This document shows, in pieces, positions 16,821 to 26,007 of a stretch of DNA of 64,000 bases. The notes below the pieces were generated by a model. It was not told the origin of the DNA and did not search any database. It was given only the letters and a program-made list of their open reading frames with translations. Numbering within the stretch: position 1 is the first letter of the stretch; each line of letters begins with the position of its first letter. The stretch comes from JBELHR01 sp042091275 (GTDB lineage Bacteria > Bacteroidota > Bacteroidia > Flavobacteriales > Flavobacteriaceae): contig JBELHR010000007.1 of NCBI GenBank assembly GCA_042091275.1, forward strand, positions 10,295-74,294. Direction: 5' to 3'. Both the position numbers and the translations under genes were made by a program.

Positions 16821-18008
16821 ATGAAAACAATAATGGATTTTGACTTTAAAAACAAGAAAGCATTAATTAGAGTAGACTTTAATGTTCCTTTAAATGAACA
16901 GTTTGAAGTTACCGACACAACTCGTATTCAAGCCGCAAAACCAACTATTGATAAAATTCTGTCAGACGGAGGTTCTGTGGTCTTGATGTCACATTTGGGA
17001 AGACCAAAAGGAGTTGAGAAAAAATATTCTTTAGAACATATTTTGGAAGATGTTTCCAAGGTAATGGAAAGACCGGTAAAATTTGTGGATGACTGTGTGG
17101 GAGAAAAGGCAGAGGCAGCAGTTGAAAACCTGGAGCCAGGTGAGATCTTAGTATTAGAAAACTTGCGATTTTACGAGGAGGAAAAGTCCGGAGATAAGGC
17201 CTTTTCAGAACAATTGTCAAAACTAGGTGATATCTATGTAAACGATGCTTTTGGTACTGCACACAGAGCTCACGCTTCTACGACTGTAGTTGCGAACTTT
17301 TTTGAAAACAACAAATGTTTTGGACTATTATTGGCCAAAGAAATAGAATCTATAGGTAAAGTTTTAGAAGACAGCGAGCGTCCTGTAACGGCTATTTTAG
17401 GAGGTTCTAAGGTGTCTTCTAAGATCACAATAATCGAAAACATACTCGACAAAGTAGACCATTTAATAATTGGCGGTGGAATGAGTTTCACTTTTGTCAA
17501 GGCACAAGGAGGTAAAATTGGAGACTCAATTGTAGAGGACGACAAGCAAGAATTGGCTCTGAGTATTTTGAGTAAAGCAAAAGAAAAAGGAGTTCAAATA
17601 CATTTACCAATTGACTCTTTGGTGGCAGATAGCTTTTCCAATGAGGCCAAAACGAAAACCTGCCCTATAGGAGAAATAGAAGATGGATGGATGGGACTCG
17701 ATGCCGGTCCAAAGTCTATTGAGATCTTTGAAGAAGTTATTTTAAAATCTAAAACTATTCTTTGGAATGGTCCTGTTGGGGTTTTTGAATTGCCAACTTT
17801 TGCAAACGGAACGATTGCTCTTGGCGAGGCAATTTCTAAATCTACAGCACAAGGGTGTTTTTCTCTAGTAGGAGGAGGAGATTCTGTCGCAGCGGTCAAG
17901 CAATTCGGCTTTGCGGACAAGGTGAGTTACGTCTCTACAGGAGGTGGCGCCATGTTAGAGAGTTTAGAAGGAAAAACACTTCCTGGAATTCAGGCAATTT
18001 TATCATAA
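16821..18008 (+). CDS. pgk: Phosphoglycerate kinase
   Basis: This glycolytic enzyme transfers phosphate from 1,3-bisphosphoglycerate to ADP. The 395 residues include the N-terminal IRVDFNVPL, SHLGRPKG and NDAFGTAHRAHAST substrate-binding motifs. The C-terminal ATP-binding half contains TILWNGPVGVFE and VGGGDSVAAVKQFG. Two adjacent ATG codons (16818 and 16821) could serve; the second gives the usual MKT start. TAACTTCG at 16792-16799 is a 7 of 8 match to TAnnTTTG and a plausible promoter element. An aldo/keto reductase gene follows after 12 bp and probably shares the transcript. Confidence 0.98.
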   Translation: MKTIMDFDFKNKKALIRVDFNVPLNEQFEVTDTTRIQAAKPTIDKILSDGGSVVLMSHLGRPKGVEKKYSLEHILEDVSKVMERPVKFVDDCVGEKAEAAVENLEPGEILVLENLRFYEEEKSGDKAFSEQLSKLGDIYVNDAFGTAHRAHASTTVVANFFENNKCFGLLLAKEIESIGKVLEDSERPVTAILGGSKVSSKITIIENILDKVDHLIIGGGMSFTFVKAQGGKIGDSIVEDDKQELALSILSKAKEKGVQIHLPIDSLVADSFSNEAKTKTCPIGEIEDGWMGLDAGPKSIEIFEEVILKSKTILWNGPVGVFELPTFANGTIALGEAISKSTAQGCFSLVGGGDSVAAVKQFGFADKVSYVSTGGGAMLESLEGKTLPGIQAILS

Positions 18009-18020
18009 ACAAAAAGCTTA

Positions 18021-19052
18021 ATGAAATATACAAACATTCCAAATACCGATATTAAGGTTTCCAAAATTTGTCTTGGAACCATGACTTTTGGTGAGCAGAA
18101 TACGGAGAAAGAGGCTCATGAGCAAATTGAATTTGCTTTGGACAAAGGAGTTAATTTTATAGATACAGCCGAAATGTACTCTGTTCCGGGTAAAGCAGAA
18201 ACCCAAGGAAGTACCGAGCGATTTATCGGTTCTTGGTTAAAAGACAATAGAGATAAAGTAGTTGTAGCAACAAAAATAACAGGTCCAAACCCCTATTTTT
18301 CCTATCTGCGTGACGACTTGAGTTTCTCCAAGGAAAACATACTCAAGGCTGTCGAAGGTAATCTAAAGCGTTTACAGACAGATTATATAGATCTTTATCA
18401 GTTACATTGGCCGGACAGAAACACCAACCGTTTTGGCAAGCGAAACTTTACTTGGGACGAATCTGATCCTTGGCAAGACAATATTTCTGAGGTTAACGAA
18501 ATACTAGATGGACTTGTAAAAGAGGGTAAGATTAGACACTACGGAGTCTCGAATGAGAGTCCCTGGGGATTGATGCGCCACCTGAACGAAAGCGAGAAAA
18601 GCCAGAGGACTAGGTGCAAAACCATACAAAATTCCTATTCCTTATTAAACAGAACTTTTGAATACAGTTTGTCTGAGGTCTCTATGCGAGAAAAAGTTGG
18701 GCTCTTGGCTTATTCCCCTCTCGGTTTTGGGGTTCTTTCAGGAAAGTATCTCAAAGGAAAACCAAAAGATGCTAGAATCACCCTTTTTCCTCAATACAAA
18801 CGCTATATCGGTGAACAGGCTCAAAATTTGACCCAGATGTACTATGATTTGGCGCAAGAAAATAATATTTCTCTCGCTCAGATGGCATTGGCTTTTGTCA
18901 ATCAACAGCCTTTTCTAACAGCGAATATTATAGGGGCTACAAACCTAAAGCAACTAGAGGAGAACATTGGGAGTATCGATATTGACTTGAGTCCAGAACT
19001 CTTGAGAAAAATCGATCAACTTCACGAGTTACAACCCAATCCAGCACCATAA
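18021..19052 (+). CDS. Aldo/keto reductase (Tas-like)
   Basis: The 343-residue protein is a TIM-barrel NADP(H)-dependent oxidoreductase. The catalytic tetrad can be placed at Asp of FIDTAEMY (about 49), Tyr of the same segment (about 54), Lys of VVATKITG (about 84) and His of YQLHWPD (about 127). The cofactor-binding C-terminal part has the SPLGFGVLSGKYL and NIIGATNLKQLEENI segments. The closest family I recognise is E. coli Tas and related KAb-type reductases; the physiological substrate is unknown. It lies behind pgk and ends in a bidirectional terminator shared with trpS. Confidence 0.9.
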   Translation: MKYTNIPNTDIKVSKICLGTMTFGEQNTEKEAHEQIEFALDKGVNFIDTAEMYSVPGKAETQGSTERFIGSWLKDNRDKVVVATKITGPNPYFSYLRDDLSFSKENILKAVEGNLKRLQTDYIDLYQLHWPDRNTNRFGKRNFTWDESDPWQDNISEVNEILDGLVKEGKIRHYGVSNESPWGLMRHLNESEKSQRTRCKTIQNSYSLLNRTFEYSLSEVSMREKVGLLAYSPLGFGVLSGKYLKGKPKDARITLFPQYKRYIGEQAQNLTQMYYDLAQENNISLAQMALAFVNQQPFLTANIIGATNLKQLEENIGSIDIDLSPELLRKIDQLHELQPNPAP

Positions 19053-19079
19053 AAAAAGAGCCCTCGAGGCTCTTTTTTT
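19053..19079. terminator. Bidirectional terminator between the aldo/keto reductase gene and trpS
   Basis: AGAGCC/GGCTCT with loop CTCGA is flanked by an A run on the left and a T run on the right, so it serves both convergent genes. Confidence 0.87.
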
Positions 19080-20046
19080 AATATCCTATTTTAGAACGAA
19101 CACGGCTCAATACAGAAGAAGCGACCTGTTTCGCTTTCTCTGCCCCCTTGGCAAGTGCCGCCTCTATTTCTTCTGGGTTGTCCATATAGTGGTTATACAA
19201 GGCCCTCTCTTTTTCGAAGGTCGAAACTAATAACTCAAAAAACGCTTGTTTTGCGTGGCCATATCCATAGTTTCCTCCCAAATAATTTGCCCTCATTTCA
19301 GCGAGCTGCTCTTCGTTTGCCAAAAGTTTGTAAAGCGCAAACAAGTTACATGTGTCTGGGTCTTTTGGGTCTTCCATCGGCGTAGAGTCCGTCTGAATTT
19401 TCATAACCTGCTTTCGCAGCTTTTTGTCCGTCAAAAATATATCGATAATATTTCCTTGAGACTTACTCATTTTACCCCCGTTGGTACCCGGAACATACAT
19501 CGTGTTTTCACTGATTTCTGCCTTTGGTAGAACCAAGGTCTCTCCCATAGAACTATTGAATCTGCTCGCCACATCTCGGGTCATCTCTATATGTTGCAAC
19601 TGGTCTTTACCGACCGGAATTATTTCTGCGTCGTAGAGAAGAATGTCAGCAGCCATCAACATAGGATAGTCAAAAAGACCTGCGTTTACATCTTCTAAAC
19701 GATCTGCCTTATCCTTAAAGGAATGTGCCAAAGTAAGTCTTTGATACGGAAAGAAACAGTTCAGATACCAAGTTAACTCCGTGACCTCAGGGACATCGCT
19801 CTGTCTGTAAAAAACAGTTTTCTCAATATCGAGACCAAAAGCTAGCCAGGTTGCAGCTGTACTTAAAGTGTTATTTTTTAGCAAGGAACCGTCTTTGATT
19901 TGGGTCAAAGAATGGAGGTCTGCAATAAATAAAAAAGAATCGTTTTTTGGCTGATTAGCCATTTTGATCGCTGGCTGTATAGCCCCGAGTATATTTCCTA
20001 AGTGCGGTGTTCCTGTGCTCTGAACACCAGTCAAAATTCTTGCCAT
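19078..20046 (-). CDS. trpS: Tryptophanyl-tRNA synthetase
   Basis: This class I synthetase charges tRNA-Trp. From the ATG at 20046 the protein is 322 residues and begins MARILTGVQSTGTPHLGN, where TGTPHLGN is the HIGH-type motif. The KMSKS motif is GGKMSKSQGN, and the tryptophan-site region has LYDAEIIPVGKDQLQHIEMTRD. The open frame reaches back eight residues to 20070, but the family starts at the internal methionine. It is divergent from the acyltransferase gene. Confidence 0.97.
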   Translation of the reverse strand: MARILTGVQSTGTPHLGNILGAIQPAIKMANQPKNDSFLFIADLHSLTQIKDGSLLKNNTLSTAATWLAFGLDIEKTVFYRQSDVPEVTELTWYLNCFFPYQRLTLAHSFKDKADRLEDVNAGLFDYPMLMAADILLYDAEIIPVGKDQLQHIEMTRDVASRFNSSMGETLVLPKAEISENTMYVPGTNGGKMSKSQGNIIDIFLTDKKLRKQVMKIQTDSTPMEDPKDPDTCNLFALYKLLANEEQLAEMRANYLGGNYGYGHAKQAFFELLVSTFEKERALYNHYMDNPEEIEAALAKGAEKAKQVASSVLSRVRSKIGY

Positions 20047-20137
20047 TGTCGCTTTACTTGAGTAGAGCATAAAATTACAAATAATTGACCTTTAAGTCTT
20101 ATTTTAGCCCGAGAAATTATTTTGATTGCCTTTGAAA

Positions 20138-20869
20138 ATGAAATTATTTAAGTATTTGTTTTGGACGATATGGAGATCTTGGTTTGCTGTTTGGGGAGCT
20201 ATTGTCACCATTGTTGTGAGTCCATTTATGTTTGTTTTTTTAATAGACGACAGAACATTCCACCTGTTTTCAAAAGCCTTAAAGATTTGGTCTTCAGCCA
20301 TTTTGTTTGGTATGGGGTTTTATCTAAAAGCAGTTGGAAACAAACCAAAACTATCCCAGAGCAGCTACATTTATATCGCAAATCACACCTCTGTTTTAGA
20401 CATTTTGATGATGATTTCAATTTCTGAAAAACCATTGGTTTTTGTTGGAAAAAAAGAGCTCAGTAAGATTCCTTTGTTTGGTTATTTCTACAAAAAGACT
20501 TGTGTTTTGGTCGATCGATCCTCTCACAAGAGCAGGGTGGGTGTCTATCAAGGTATTTCAAAAAAAATAGATGAAGGAAAGTCTATCTGTATTTTTCCTG
20601 AGGGCTTGGTATCTGAGGACGAGAGTATTGTGCTTTGCCCTTTTCGAGTGGGAGCCTTTAAGATCGCAATTGACCACAAATTAAATATTATTCCAGTAGT
20701 TCTAAAAGACTGTAAAGCGCGTTATTCTTTTACTTTTTTTTCTGGTTCTCCTGGAAAACTTCGCTATGCGTATTTAGACCTGATCAGTCAGAATAATTTT
20801 GACAACCCCAGAGAGATGAGAGACGAGGCCTTTGATCAGTTTTACGCTTATTTAACCCAAGACAAGTAG
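20138..20869 (+). CDS. 1-acyl-sn-glycerol-3-phosphate acyltransferase (PlsC family)
   Basis: The enzyme acylates lysophosphatidic acid in phospholipid synthesis at the inner membrane. The 243 residues begin with one or two membrane segments (about 8-65). They contain block I NHTSVLD (the HxxxxD catalytic pair), the intermediate KKELSKIPLFGYFYKK segment and block III CIFPEGLVS. The start chosen is ATG at 20138. The TTG four codons earlier overlaps TGCCTTTG, a 7 of 8 match to the promoter -7 element. The 3' end overlaps that of the convergent CYTH gene by 22 bp. Several paralogues usually exist per genome, so I do not assign plsC. Confidence 0.87.
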   Translation: MKLFKYLFWTIWRSWFAVWGAIVTIVVSPFMFVFLIDDRTFHLFSKALKIWSSAILFGMGFYLKAVGNKPKLSQSSYIYIANHTSVLDILMMISISEKPLVFVGKKELSKIPLFGYFYKKTCVLVDRSSHKSRVGVYQGISKKIDEGKSICIFPEGLVSEDESIVLCPFRVGAFKIAIDHKLNIIPVVLKDCKARYSFTFFSGSPGKLRYAYLDLISQNNFDNPREMRDEAFDQFYAYLTQDK

Positions 20870-21324
20870 GGGTTTTTACTCAATTCCGAGTTGTAATATT
20901 TAGGCTGTCCAGTCACTTCTGTGCCCAGCCAAGAGGGCTTTATAAAATTTTCTTCTTCGGAATTCAATTCGACTTCTGCGATGATAAGTCCTTCATTTAG
21001 ACCTGAAAACACGTCAATTTCAAAGCAATGATTTCCAGACTCCACCTCAAACCGACGTTTTTGAATAATGTTTTTTTCGCATAAGAGAAGCAGGTCTTTT
21101 GCTTCTTTAAAATCAATTTCTTTCTCCCATTCAAATCTACTGAGACCGGAATCGTTGGTTTTCCCTTTGATGGTCAAAAAACCTTGCTCATCCTTCAATC
21201 GGACCCGAACCACCCGGTTCTTATCGGAATTTAAAAAGCCTTGTTCTATGGAATAGGAGCGTGAAGATTGGGATTCAAAGAGTTGGTTTTTCACTAAAAA
21301 CTTTCGTTCTATTTCAATAGCCAT
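20848..21324 (-). CDS. CYTH-domain protein (triphosphate tunnel metalloenzyme)
   Basis: The 158-residue protein starts MAIEIERKFLV, the ExExK signature of CYTH proteins. Alternating charged strands that build the triphosphate tunnel follow (RVVRVRLKDEQGFLTIKGK, RFEWEKEI, EIDVFSG, IIAEVEL). Members hydrolyse inorganic triphosphate or cyclise ATP; bacterial short forms are usually tripolyphosphatases. No HD or CHAD domain is fused. A perfect TAnnTTTG element lies 14 bp upstream of the start. The end overlaps the acyltransferase gene by 22 bp. Confidence 0.88.
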   Translation of the reverse strand: MAIEIERKFLVKNQLFESQSSRSYSIEQGFLNSDKNRVVRVRLKDEQGFLTIKGKTNDSGLSRFEWEKEIDFKEAKDLLLLCEKNIIQKRRFEVESGNHCFEIDVFSGLNEGLIIAEVELNSEEENFIKPSWLGTEVTGQPKYYNSELSKNPYLSWVK

Positions 21325-21338
21325 AAAAATATTTTTTT

Positions 21339-21346
21339 CAAAGATA
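21339..21346 (-). promoter_or_regulatory. -7 promoter element of the CYTH gene
   Basis: The minus strand reads TATCTTTG, a perfect TAnnTTTG, ending 14 bp before the ATG at 21324. No clear -33 TTG is seen at the usual spacing. Confidence 0.5.
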
Positions 21347-21388
21347 AGTTCTATTATTTACATATGATAAAATGTGTAGCTTTACCCT

Positions 21389-22108
21389 ATGATCGCCAAG
21401 ACGCAAGCTATTGTCTTTAAAAGTATAAAGTTTAGAGAGACAAGTTTAATTGTTACCTGTTTTACGGAAGAGTTCGGTATTCAGTCGTATTTGGTCCGCG
21501 GTGCCCTTGGAAAGCGGAAATCGGGTTTAAAAGGAGCGCATTTTCAGCTTTTAAATCAATTAGACCTCGTCGTTAAAAACAATAACAAAGGCCATTTAAA
21601 CAGTATAAATGAGCTAAAAATCAGTACCCAATACAAATATATACCCTTTGACCCCATAAAACAGAGTGTTTTGTTGTTTTTGGCAGAGTTTTTGAGCGAG
21701 AGTATTAGGGAAGAAGTTCCCCACAAAGAGTTGTTTAATTTTATCCAAAGGGGAATCTTGCTTTTAGACGAGTTGAATGTCTGTGCAGATTTTCACTTGG
21801 TGTTTTTGTTAAAGTTGTCAAAATATTTAGGTTTCTATCCGCAGATTTCAGAAATTTCCCTGCCTTTATTTAATATGGAGGACGGTTGTTTTGTTTCGAC
21901 TGTTCACAATAGGGGAAACTTAAATGAAATGGATTCAAATTTGCTTAAGAAGCTGTTGAATTTAGATTTTGAGGATTTATATGAAGTGCAATTTAACAAC
22001 TCGCAAAGGCAAGTTTTATTATTGGTTTTGATCCAATATTACAGCTTGCATTTAAATGGTTTTAGAAGTCCAAAATCTCTTGAGGTTTTGAAAACGATAT
22101 TTAGTTAA
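21389..22108 (+). CDS. recO: DNA repair protein RecO
   Basis: RecO loads RecA onto SSB-coated single-stranded DNA together with RecR. The 239-residue protein has the N-terminal OB fold (about 1-80: AIVFKSIKFRETSLIVTCFTEEFGIQSYLVRGALGK region) and a helical C-terminal domain. The four cysteines of the zinc finger found in some RecO proteins are not present. A 7 of 8 match to TAnnTTTG (TAGCTTTA, 21377-21384) lies directly upstream. The TonB receptor gene begins 1 bp after the stop, so the two may be co-transcribed. Confidence 0.93.
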   Translation: MIAKTQAIVFKSIKFRETSLIVTCFTEEFGIQSYLVRGALGKRKSGLKGAHFQLLNQLDLVVKNNNKGHLNSINELKISTQYKYIPFDPIKQSVLLFLAEFLSESIREEVPHKELFNFIQRGILLLDELNVCADFHLVFLLKLSKYLGFYPQISEISLPLFNMEDGCFVSTVHNRGNLNEMDSNLLKKLLNLDFEDLYEVQFNNSQRQVLLLVLIQYYSLHLNGFRSPKSLEVLKTIFS

Positions 22109-22109
22109 A

Positions 22110-24748
22110 ATGACAAAAAAACTCATCCCCTTTCTCGCAATTATCTTCGGGATATTGCAGACCAACGGTCAGGAAATAAGGGTTATAGATAAAGATAGTA
22201 AACTGCCGATAACTTCGGTTAAAATCAGCGCAAGCAATAGTGGTTTGATTGTCAAAACGGATGAAGACGGTTTGGTCGACTTGGATCTTTTTTCAACCTA
22301 CAAACCTCTGAAGTTTAGTCACCCTGACTATCTAGTCTACGAATTTACACTTCGGAAAATCAAAAAGATGAACTACGAGGTTCTTTTGACCAAAAGGTCA
22401 GAATACCTGAACGAAATTGTTTTGTCTGTTTCTCGAAAAAAAGAAAACAGAAACCAAGTTGCAGAACAGATCAATGTTATCACCTCAGCAGATATAAAGA
22501 AAATAGCACCTCAAACCTCTGCTGATCTTTTGGCAAGCACTGCTGGAGTAAGAGTTCAAAAGTCTCAGTTTGGGGGAGGAAGTCCAGTGCTGAGAGGTAT
22601 GGAAGCAAACAGGGTTCTGTTAGTTATAGATGGAGTTAGAATGAATAACGCTATTTACCGAAAAGGACATTTGCAAAGTGCCATAACCGTTTCTCCTCTT
22701 AGTTTGGAGAGGACCGAAGTCGTTTTTGGGCCATCGTCTCTTATGTATGGATCGGATGCCTTGGGAGGTGTGATTCATTTTTATACCCAAAAACCGAAAC
22801 CCTCTAAAGAAAACGCTTTTAACCTTTCTACCTATTCTAGGTATTCTTCAGCCAATCAAGAAATAACAAATCAACTCAGTTTTGAAATAATCGAGGACAA
22901 ATGGGCTACCTATACAAGTGTTAGTTACAGTGACTTTGATGATCTGCGGATGGGGTCGAATAGAAGTCATGGGTTTGAGGAATGGGGGCTCGTTCCTTTC
23001 TACTCAGAAAACACCAGAACTTATTTTAGCGAATTCCCCACGGCTAATGGGGATCCAGAACTGCAAAAAAACACGGGATATAATCAATTAGATATACTTC
23101 AAAAATTCGTTTTTGATCTAGAAGAAGACCGAGAATTGACCTTTAATTTTCAGTATTCTGAATCCTCAGATATCCCACGTTTTGATAGGCTTACTGAATA
23201 TTCTGGGAGAGAGTTAAAATTTGCAGAATGGTCTTATGGACCTCAAAAACGCCTCTTGGCTTCCGCACAGCTCGCATCAGAAGTAAATAAAAGCTGGATG
23301 AATAGCGCTAATTTTGTCTTTGCCTATCAACACCTTGAAGAGGAGAGACTACAACGTAAATTTGGAAGCCTAGATCGCTCCTACAGAAATGAATTTGTAG
23401 ATGTTTTTAGTTTGAATGCTGACTTTACAGCGGAACTCAAAGGAAACAGCTTTTTTCAATACGGTTTAGAGATTATTACTAACGGTGTCGCCTCGAGATC
23501 CTCAGGTAATATTATTGAAGTTTCCGGAAATGAAGTTGTCGGAGTTGCCGGTTATTTTGACGTACAGACGCGATATCCAGATGGCGGCTCATCCTATAAC
23601 AATCAAGCTGCTTATATAGATTTTAAAACTCAAATCAGTGAAAAGAGCTCTTTTAGTGCCGGGATGCGCTATACGGCCACACAACTTAGAGCTAAATGGG
23701 TAGATGAGACTTATATCACTCTTCCTCAGGAGAACATAAAACTATCTAACGGCGCTCTTACCGCCCAACTTAGTTATGTCTACAGTCCAAAGAATTGGCA
23801 AATCAGCACCTTACTCTCTTCGGGTTTCCGTTCTCCTAATATTGACGATATCGGTAAAATTAGAGAAAAGAATGGTTTTGTATCCGTACCTAACGTCAAT
23901 CTAAAACCGGAATATGCTTATAACGGAGAGTTCGGNNNNNNNNNNNNNNNNNNNNNNNNNNNNNNNNNNNNNNNNNNNNNNNNNNNNNNNNNNNNNNNNN
24001 NNNNNNNNNNNNNNNNNNNNNNNNNNNNNNNNNNNTATCCGTACCTAACGTCAATCTAAAACCGGAATATGCTTATAACGGAGAGTTCGGAATCACCCAC
24101 TTTTTTAACAAGGAAAAGTTCCGAATCGGCCTAAATGCTTATTATACTTTATTAGATAAGTATATCATGAGAGAAATTTTTGATATCACCGGAGCCGAGG
24201 TCAATGCGGCTAGCCCTCCTACAATTGTATACGACGGAGAAGAAGCAGTCACCTATGCCAATGTCAACAAAGGAATGGCCTATGTCTATGGATTTACCTT
24301 TGACGCGCGAGGAGAAATCAATAGATATTTAAGTGCAAATAGTTCTTTTACCTATACAAAAGGGAGGTCTTATGACGAGGGAATTCCGCTGTCATCAATT
24401 CCTCCGTTTTTTGGAAATATCGGAATAGACTTTGTGAAAAATAGAATAGGACTCGGCGTAGATTTCGATTTTAATGGCGCCAAAAAACCAGAGGATTACA
24501 ATATAATTGAAGGTATTGATAACTTTGTTCAGACTCCTTTTACTATAGACCCAGAAACCGAGGAAATATCCTACTATGGAACGCCAGCTTGGTCCACGCT
24601 CAACTTCAATTCGAGCTATGCTGTGAATCAATATGTGGAGTTCCAATTTATGGTACAAAACATATTTGACCAGCACTACAAAGAGTTCGCTTCGGCAATT
24701 AGTGCTCCCGGAAGAAACTTTATCGGTACAGTGGTTTTAAATTTTTAG
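22110..24748 (+). CDS. TonB-dependent outer-membrane receptor, haem/hemoglobin type (interrupted by an artefactual gap)
   Basis: A signal peptide (to about residue 20, TNGQ) is followed by a carboxypeptidase-like beta-sandwich (about 22-95), a plug domain with QFGGGSPVLRGMEANRVLL and DGVRMNNAIYRKGHLQSA, and a 22-strand-type barrel ending in phenylalanine. FRSPNIDD and PNVNLKPE occupy the place of the FRAP and NPNL boxes of haem receptors, so haem or hemoproteins are a reasonable ligand guess. 100 Ns interrupt the gene. Identical 55-bp copies flank them, and deleting one copy plus the Ns (155 bp) gives one uninterrupted frame of 827 residues. The gene is therefore very likely intact. It starts 1 bp after recO. 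Confidence 0.9.
23881..24090. other. Assembly gap with duplicated 55-bp flanks (false gap)
   Basis: Bases 23881-23935 and 24036-24090 are identical. Between them are exactly 100 Ns (23936-24035). This is the signature of two contigs that overlap by 55 bp but were scaffolded with a default gap. Merging the copies keeps the receptor frame open. Confidence 0.92.
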
Positions 24749-24762
24749 ATAAATCTAAAGGG

Positions 24763-25941
24763 CTATTTAAAAGCGGCCTCACCAGTAATATCGAGCCCAG
24801 TAATCAACAAATGTATATCGTGGGTCCCCTCATAAGTTATCACGCTTTCTAGATTCATCATATGACGCATTATGGAGTATTCCCCAGTTATACCCATTGC
24901 ACCTAGTATTTGTCTGGCTTCTCTAGCGATATTTAAGGCCATATCTACATTGTTTCTCTTTGCCATAGATATCTGAGCGGTAGTCGCTTTGTCTTCGTTT
25001 TTTAGAACACCGAGTCTCCAAGTGAGTAGTTGTGCTTTGGTAATCTCAGTAATCATCTCCGCTAATTTCTTTTGTTGTAATTGAAATCCAGCGATAGGTT
25101 TTCCAAATTGAGTTCTTTCTTTTGCATAACGCAAGGCGGTATCATAACAGTCCATTGCCGCTCCTATAGCACCCCAAGCAATACCGTATCTCGCAGAATC
25201 CAAACATCCTAAGGGAGCCCCTAGACCATCTTTTTCTGGCAGTAGGTTTTCTTTGGGAACCTTAACATTGTCAAAAATAAGCTCACCGGTAGCCGATGCT
25301 CTCAAACTCCACTTGTTGTGAGTTTCAGGAGTGCTAAAACCATCCATAGCTCTCTCAACGATTAATCCTTTAATTCTTCCTTCTTCATTTTTTGCCCAAA
25401 CAACAGCGATGTCAGCAAAGGGAGCATTAGAAATCCACATTTTAGCTCCGTTCAACAAATAGTGGTCTCCTTCGTCTGTAAAACGAGTCTCCATTCCTCC
25501 TGGATTGGAACCGTGATTGGGTTCGGTAAGCCCAAAACAACCCATAAACTCTCCTGAAGCTAACTTTGGCAAGAACTTCATTCTCTGCTCTTCTGAACCG
25601 TACTTCCATATGGGATACATTACGAGAGAAGATTGAACAGAGGCTGTAGATCGAACACCTGAATCCCCTCTTTCAATTTCTTGCATTATCAAACCATAAG
25701 AGATTTGATCCAAACCAGCACCTCCATAATTTTCTGGGATATAAGGTCCAAAAGCCCCAATTTCAGCTAAACCATTGATAAACTCTTTTGGAAAAACTGC
25801 TTTTTGCGCAGCGTCCTCAATAATTGGACTGACGGATCTTTTAACCCATTCTCTTGCCGCATCTCGAACTAATTTGTGTTCTTCACTAAGCAAATCATCG
25901 AGATTAAAATAATCTGGTGCGGTAAATAAATCAGGAGCCAT
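24763..25941 (-). CDS. Acyl-CoA dehydrogenase, glutaryl-CoA dehydrogenase type
   Basis: This FAD enzyme of the acyl-CoA dehydrogenase superfamily oxidises, and in the GcdH group decarboxylates, glutaryl-CoA to crotonyl-CoA in lysine/tryptophan breakdown. The 392 residues have GcdH-type marks: the arginine-containing GVRSTASVQSSLVM segment, TEPNHGSNPGGM, and the catalytic glutamate in VITYEGTHDIH near residue 373. ERTQFGKPIAGFQLQQ is the usual FAD/dimer segment. A perfect minus-strand -7 element lies 26 bp upstream. Electron transfer would go to ETF, which is not encoded here. Confidence 0.9.
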   Translation of the reverse strand: MAPDLFTAPDYFNLDDLLSEEHKLVRDAAREWVKRSVSPIIEDAAQKAVFPKEFINGLAEIGAFGPYIPENYGGAGLDQISYGLIMQEIERGDSGVRSTASVQSSLVMYPIWKYGSEEQRMKFLPKLASGEFMGCFGLTEPNHGSNPGGMETRFTDEGDHYLLNGAKMWISNAPFADIAVVWAKNEEGRIKGLIVERAMDGFSTPETHNKWSLRASATGELIFDNVKVPKENLLPEKDGLGAPLGCLDSARYGIAWGAIGAAMDCYDTALRYAKERTQFGKPIAGFQLQQKKLAEMITEITKAQLLTWRLGVLKNEDKATTAQISMAKRNNVDMALNIAREARQILGAMGITGEYSIMRHMMNLESVITYEGTHDIHLLITGLDITGEAAFK

Positions 25942-25966
25942 AAGTTTGTTTATTAGTTGTTTGAAC

Positions 25967-25974
25967 CAAATGTA
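25967..25974 (-). promoter_or_regulatory. -7 promoter element of the glutaryl-CoA dehydrogenase-type gene
   Basis: The minus strand reads TACATTTG, a perfect TAnnTTTG, giving a leader of about 22 nt to the ATG at 25941. Confidence 0.5.
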
Positions 25975-25994
25975 ATTAATTATTTGATTATTTG

Positions 25995-26002
25995 TATTTT
26001 TG
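25995..26002 (+). promoter_or_regulatory. -7 promoter element of rnpA
   Basis: TATTTTTG is a perfect TAnnTTTG and ends only 6 bp before the rnpA ATG at 26008. The transcript would be leaderless or nearly so. It also shows that the upstream TTG at 25957 cannot be the start. Confidence 0.6.
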
Positions 26003-26007
26003 CATGG

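Noticed and set aside
16945..17262. 105-codon open frame opposite pgk, and further ones at 17270-17545 and 17594-17920
   Set aside because: They are antisense to the well-conserved pgk, show no recognisable protein features and reflect codon bias of the real gene.
19155..19530. Overlapping open frames opposite trpS
   Set aside because: They are antisense to an unambiguous synthetase gene, with low-complexity content.
24395..24676. 93-codon antisense frame in the TonB receptor
   Set aside because: The receptor frame is clearly the coding one once the false gap is collapsed.
24744..24759. TTTAGAT/ATCTAAA palindrome at the end of the TonB receptor
   Set aside because: The stem is short and AT-only, overlaps the stop codon and has no T tract; it is too weak for a terminator.
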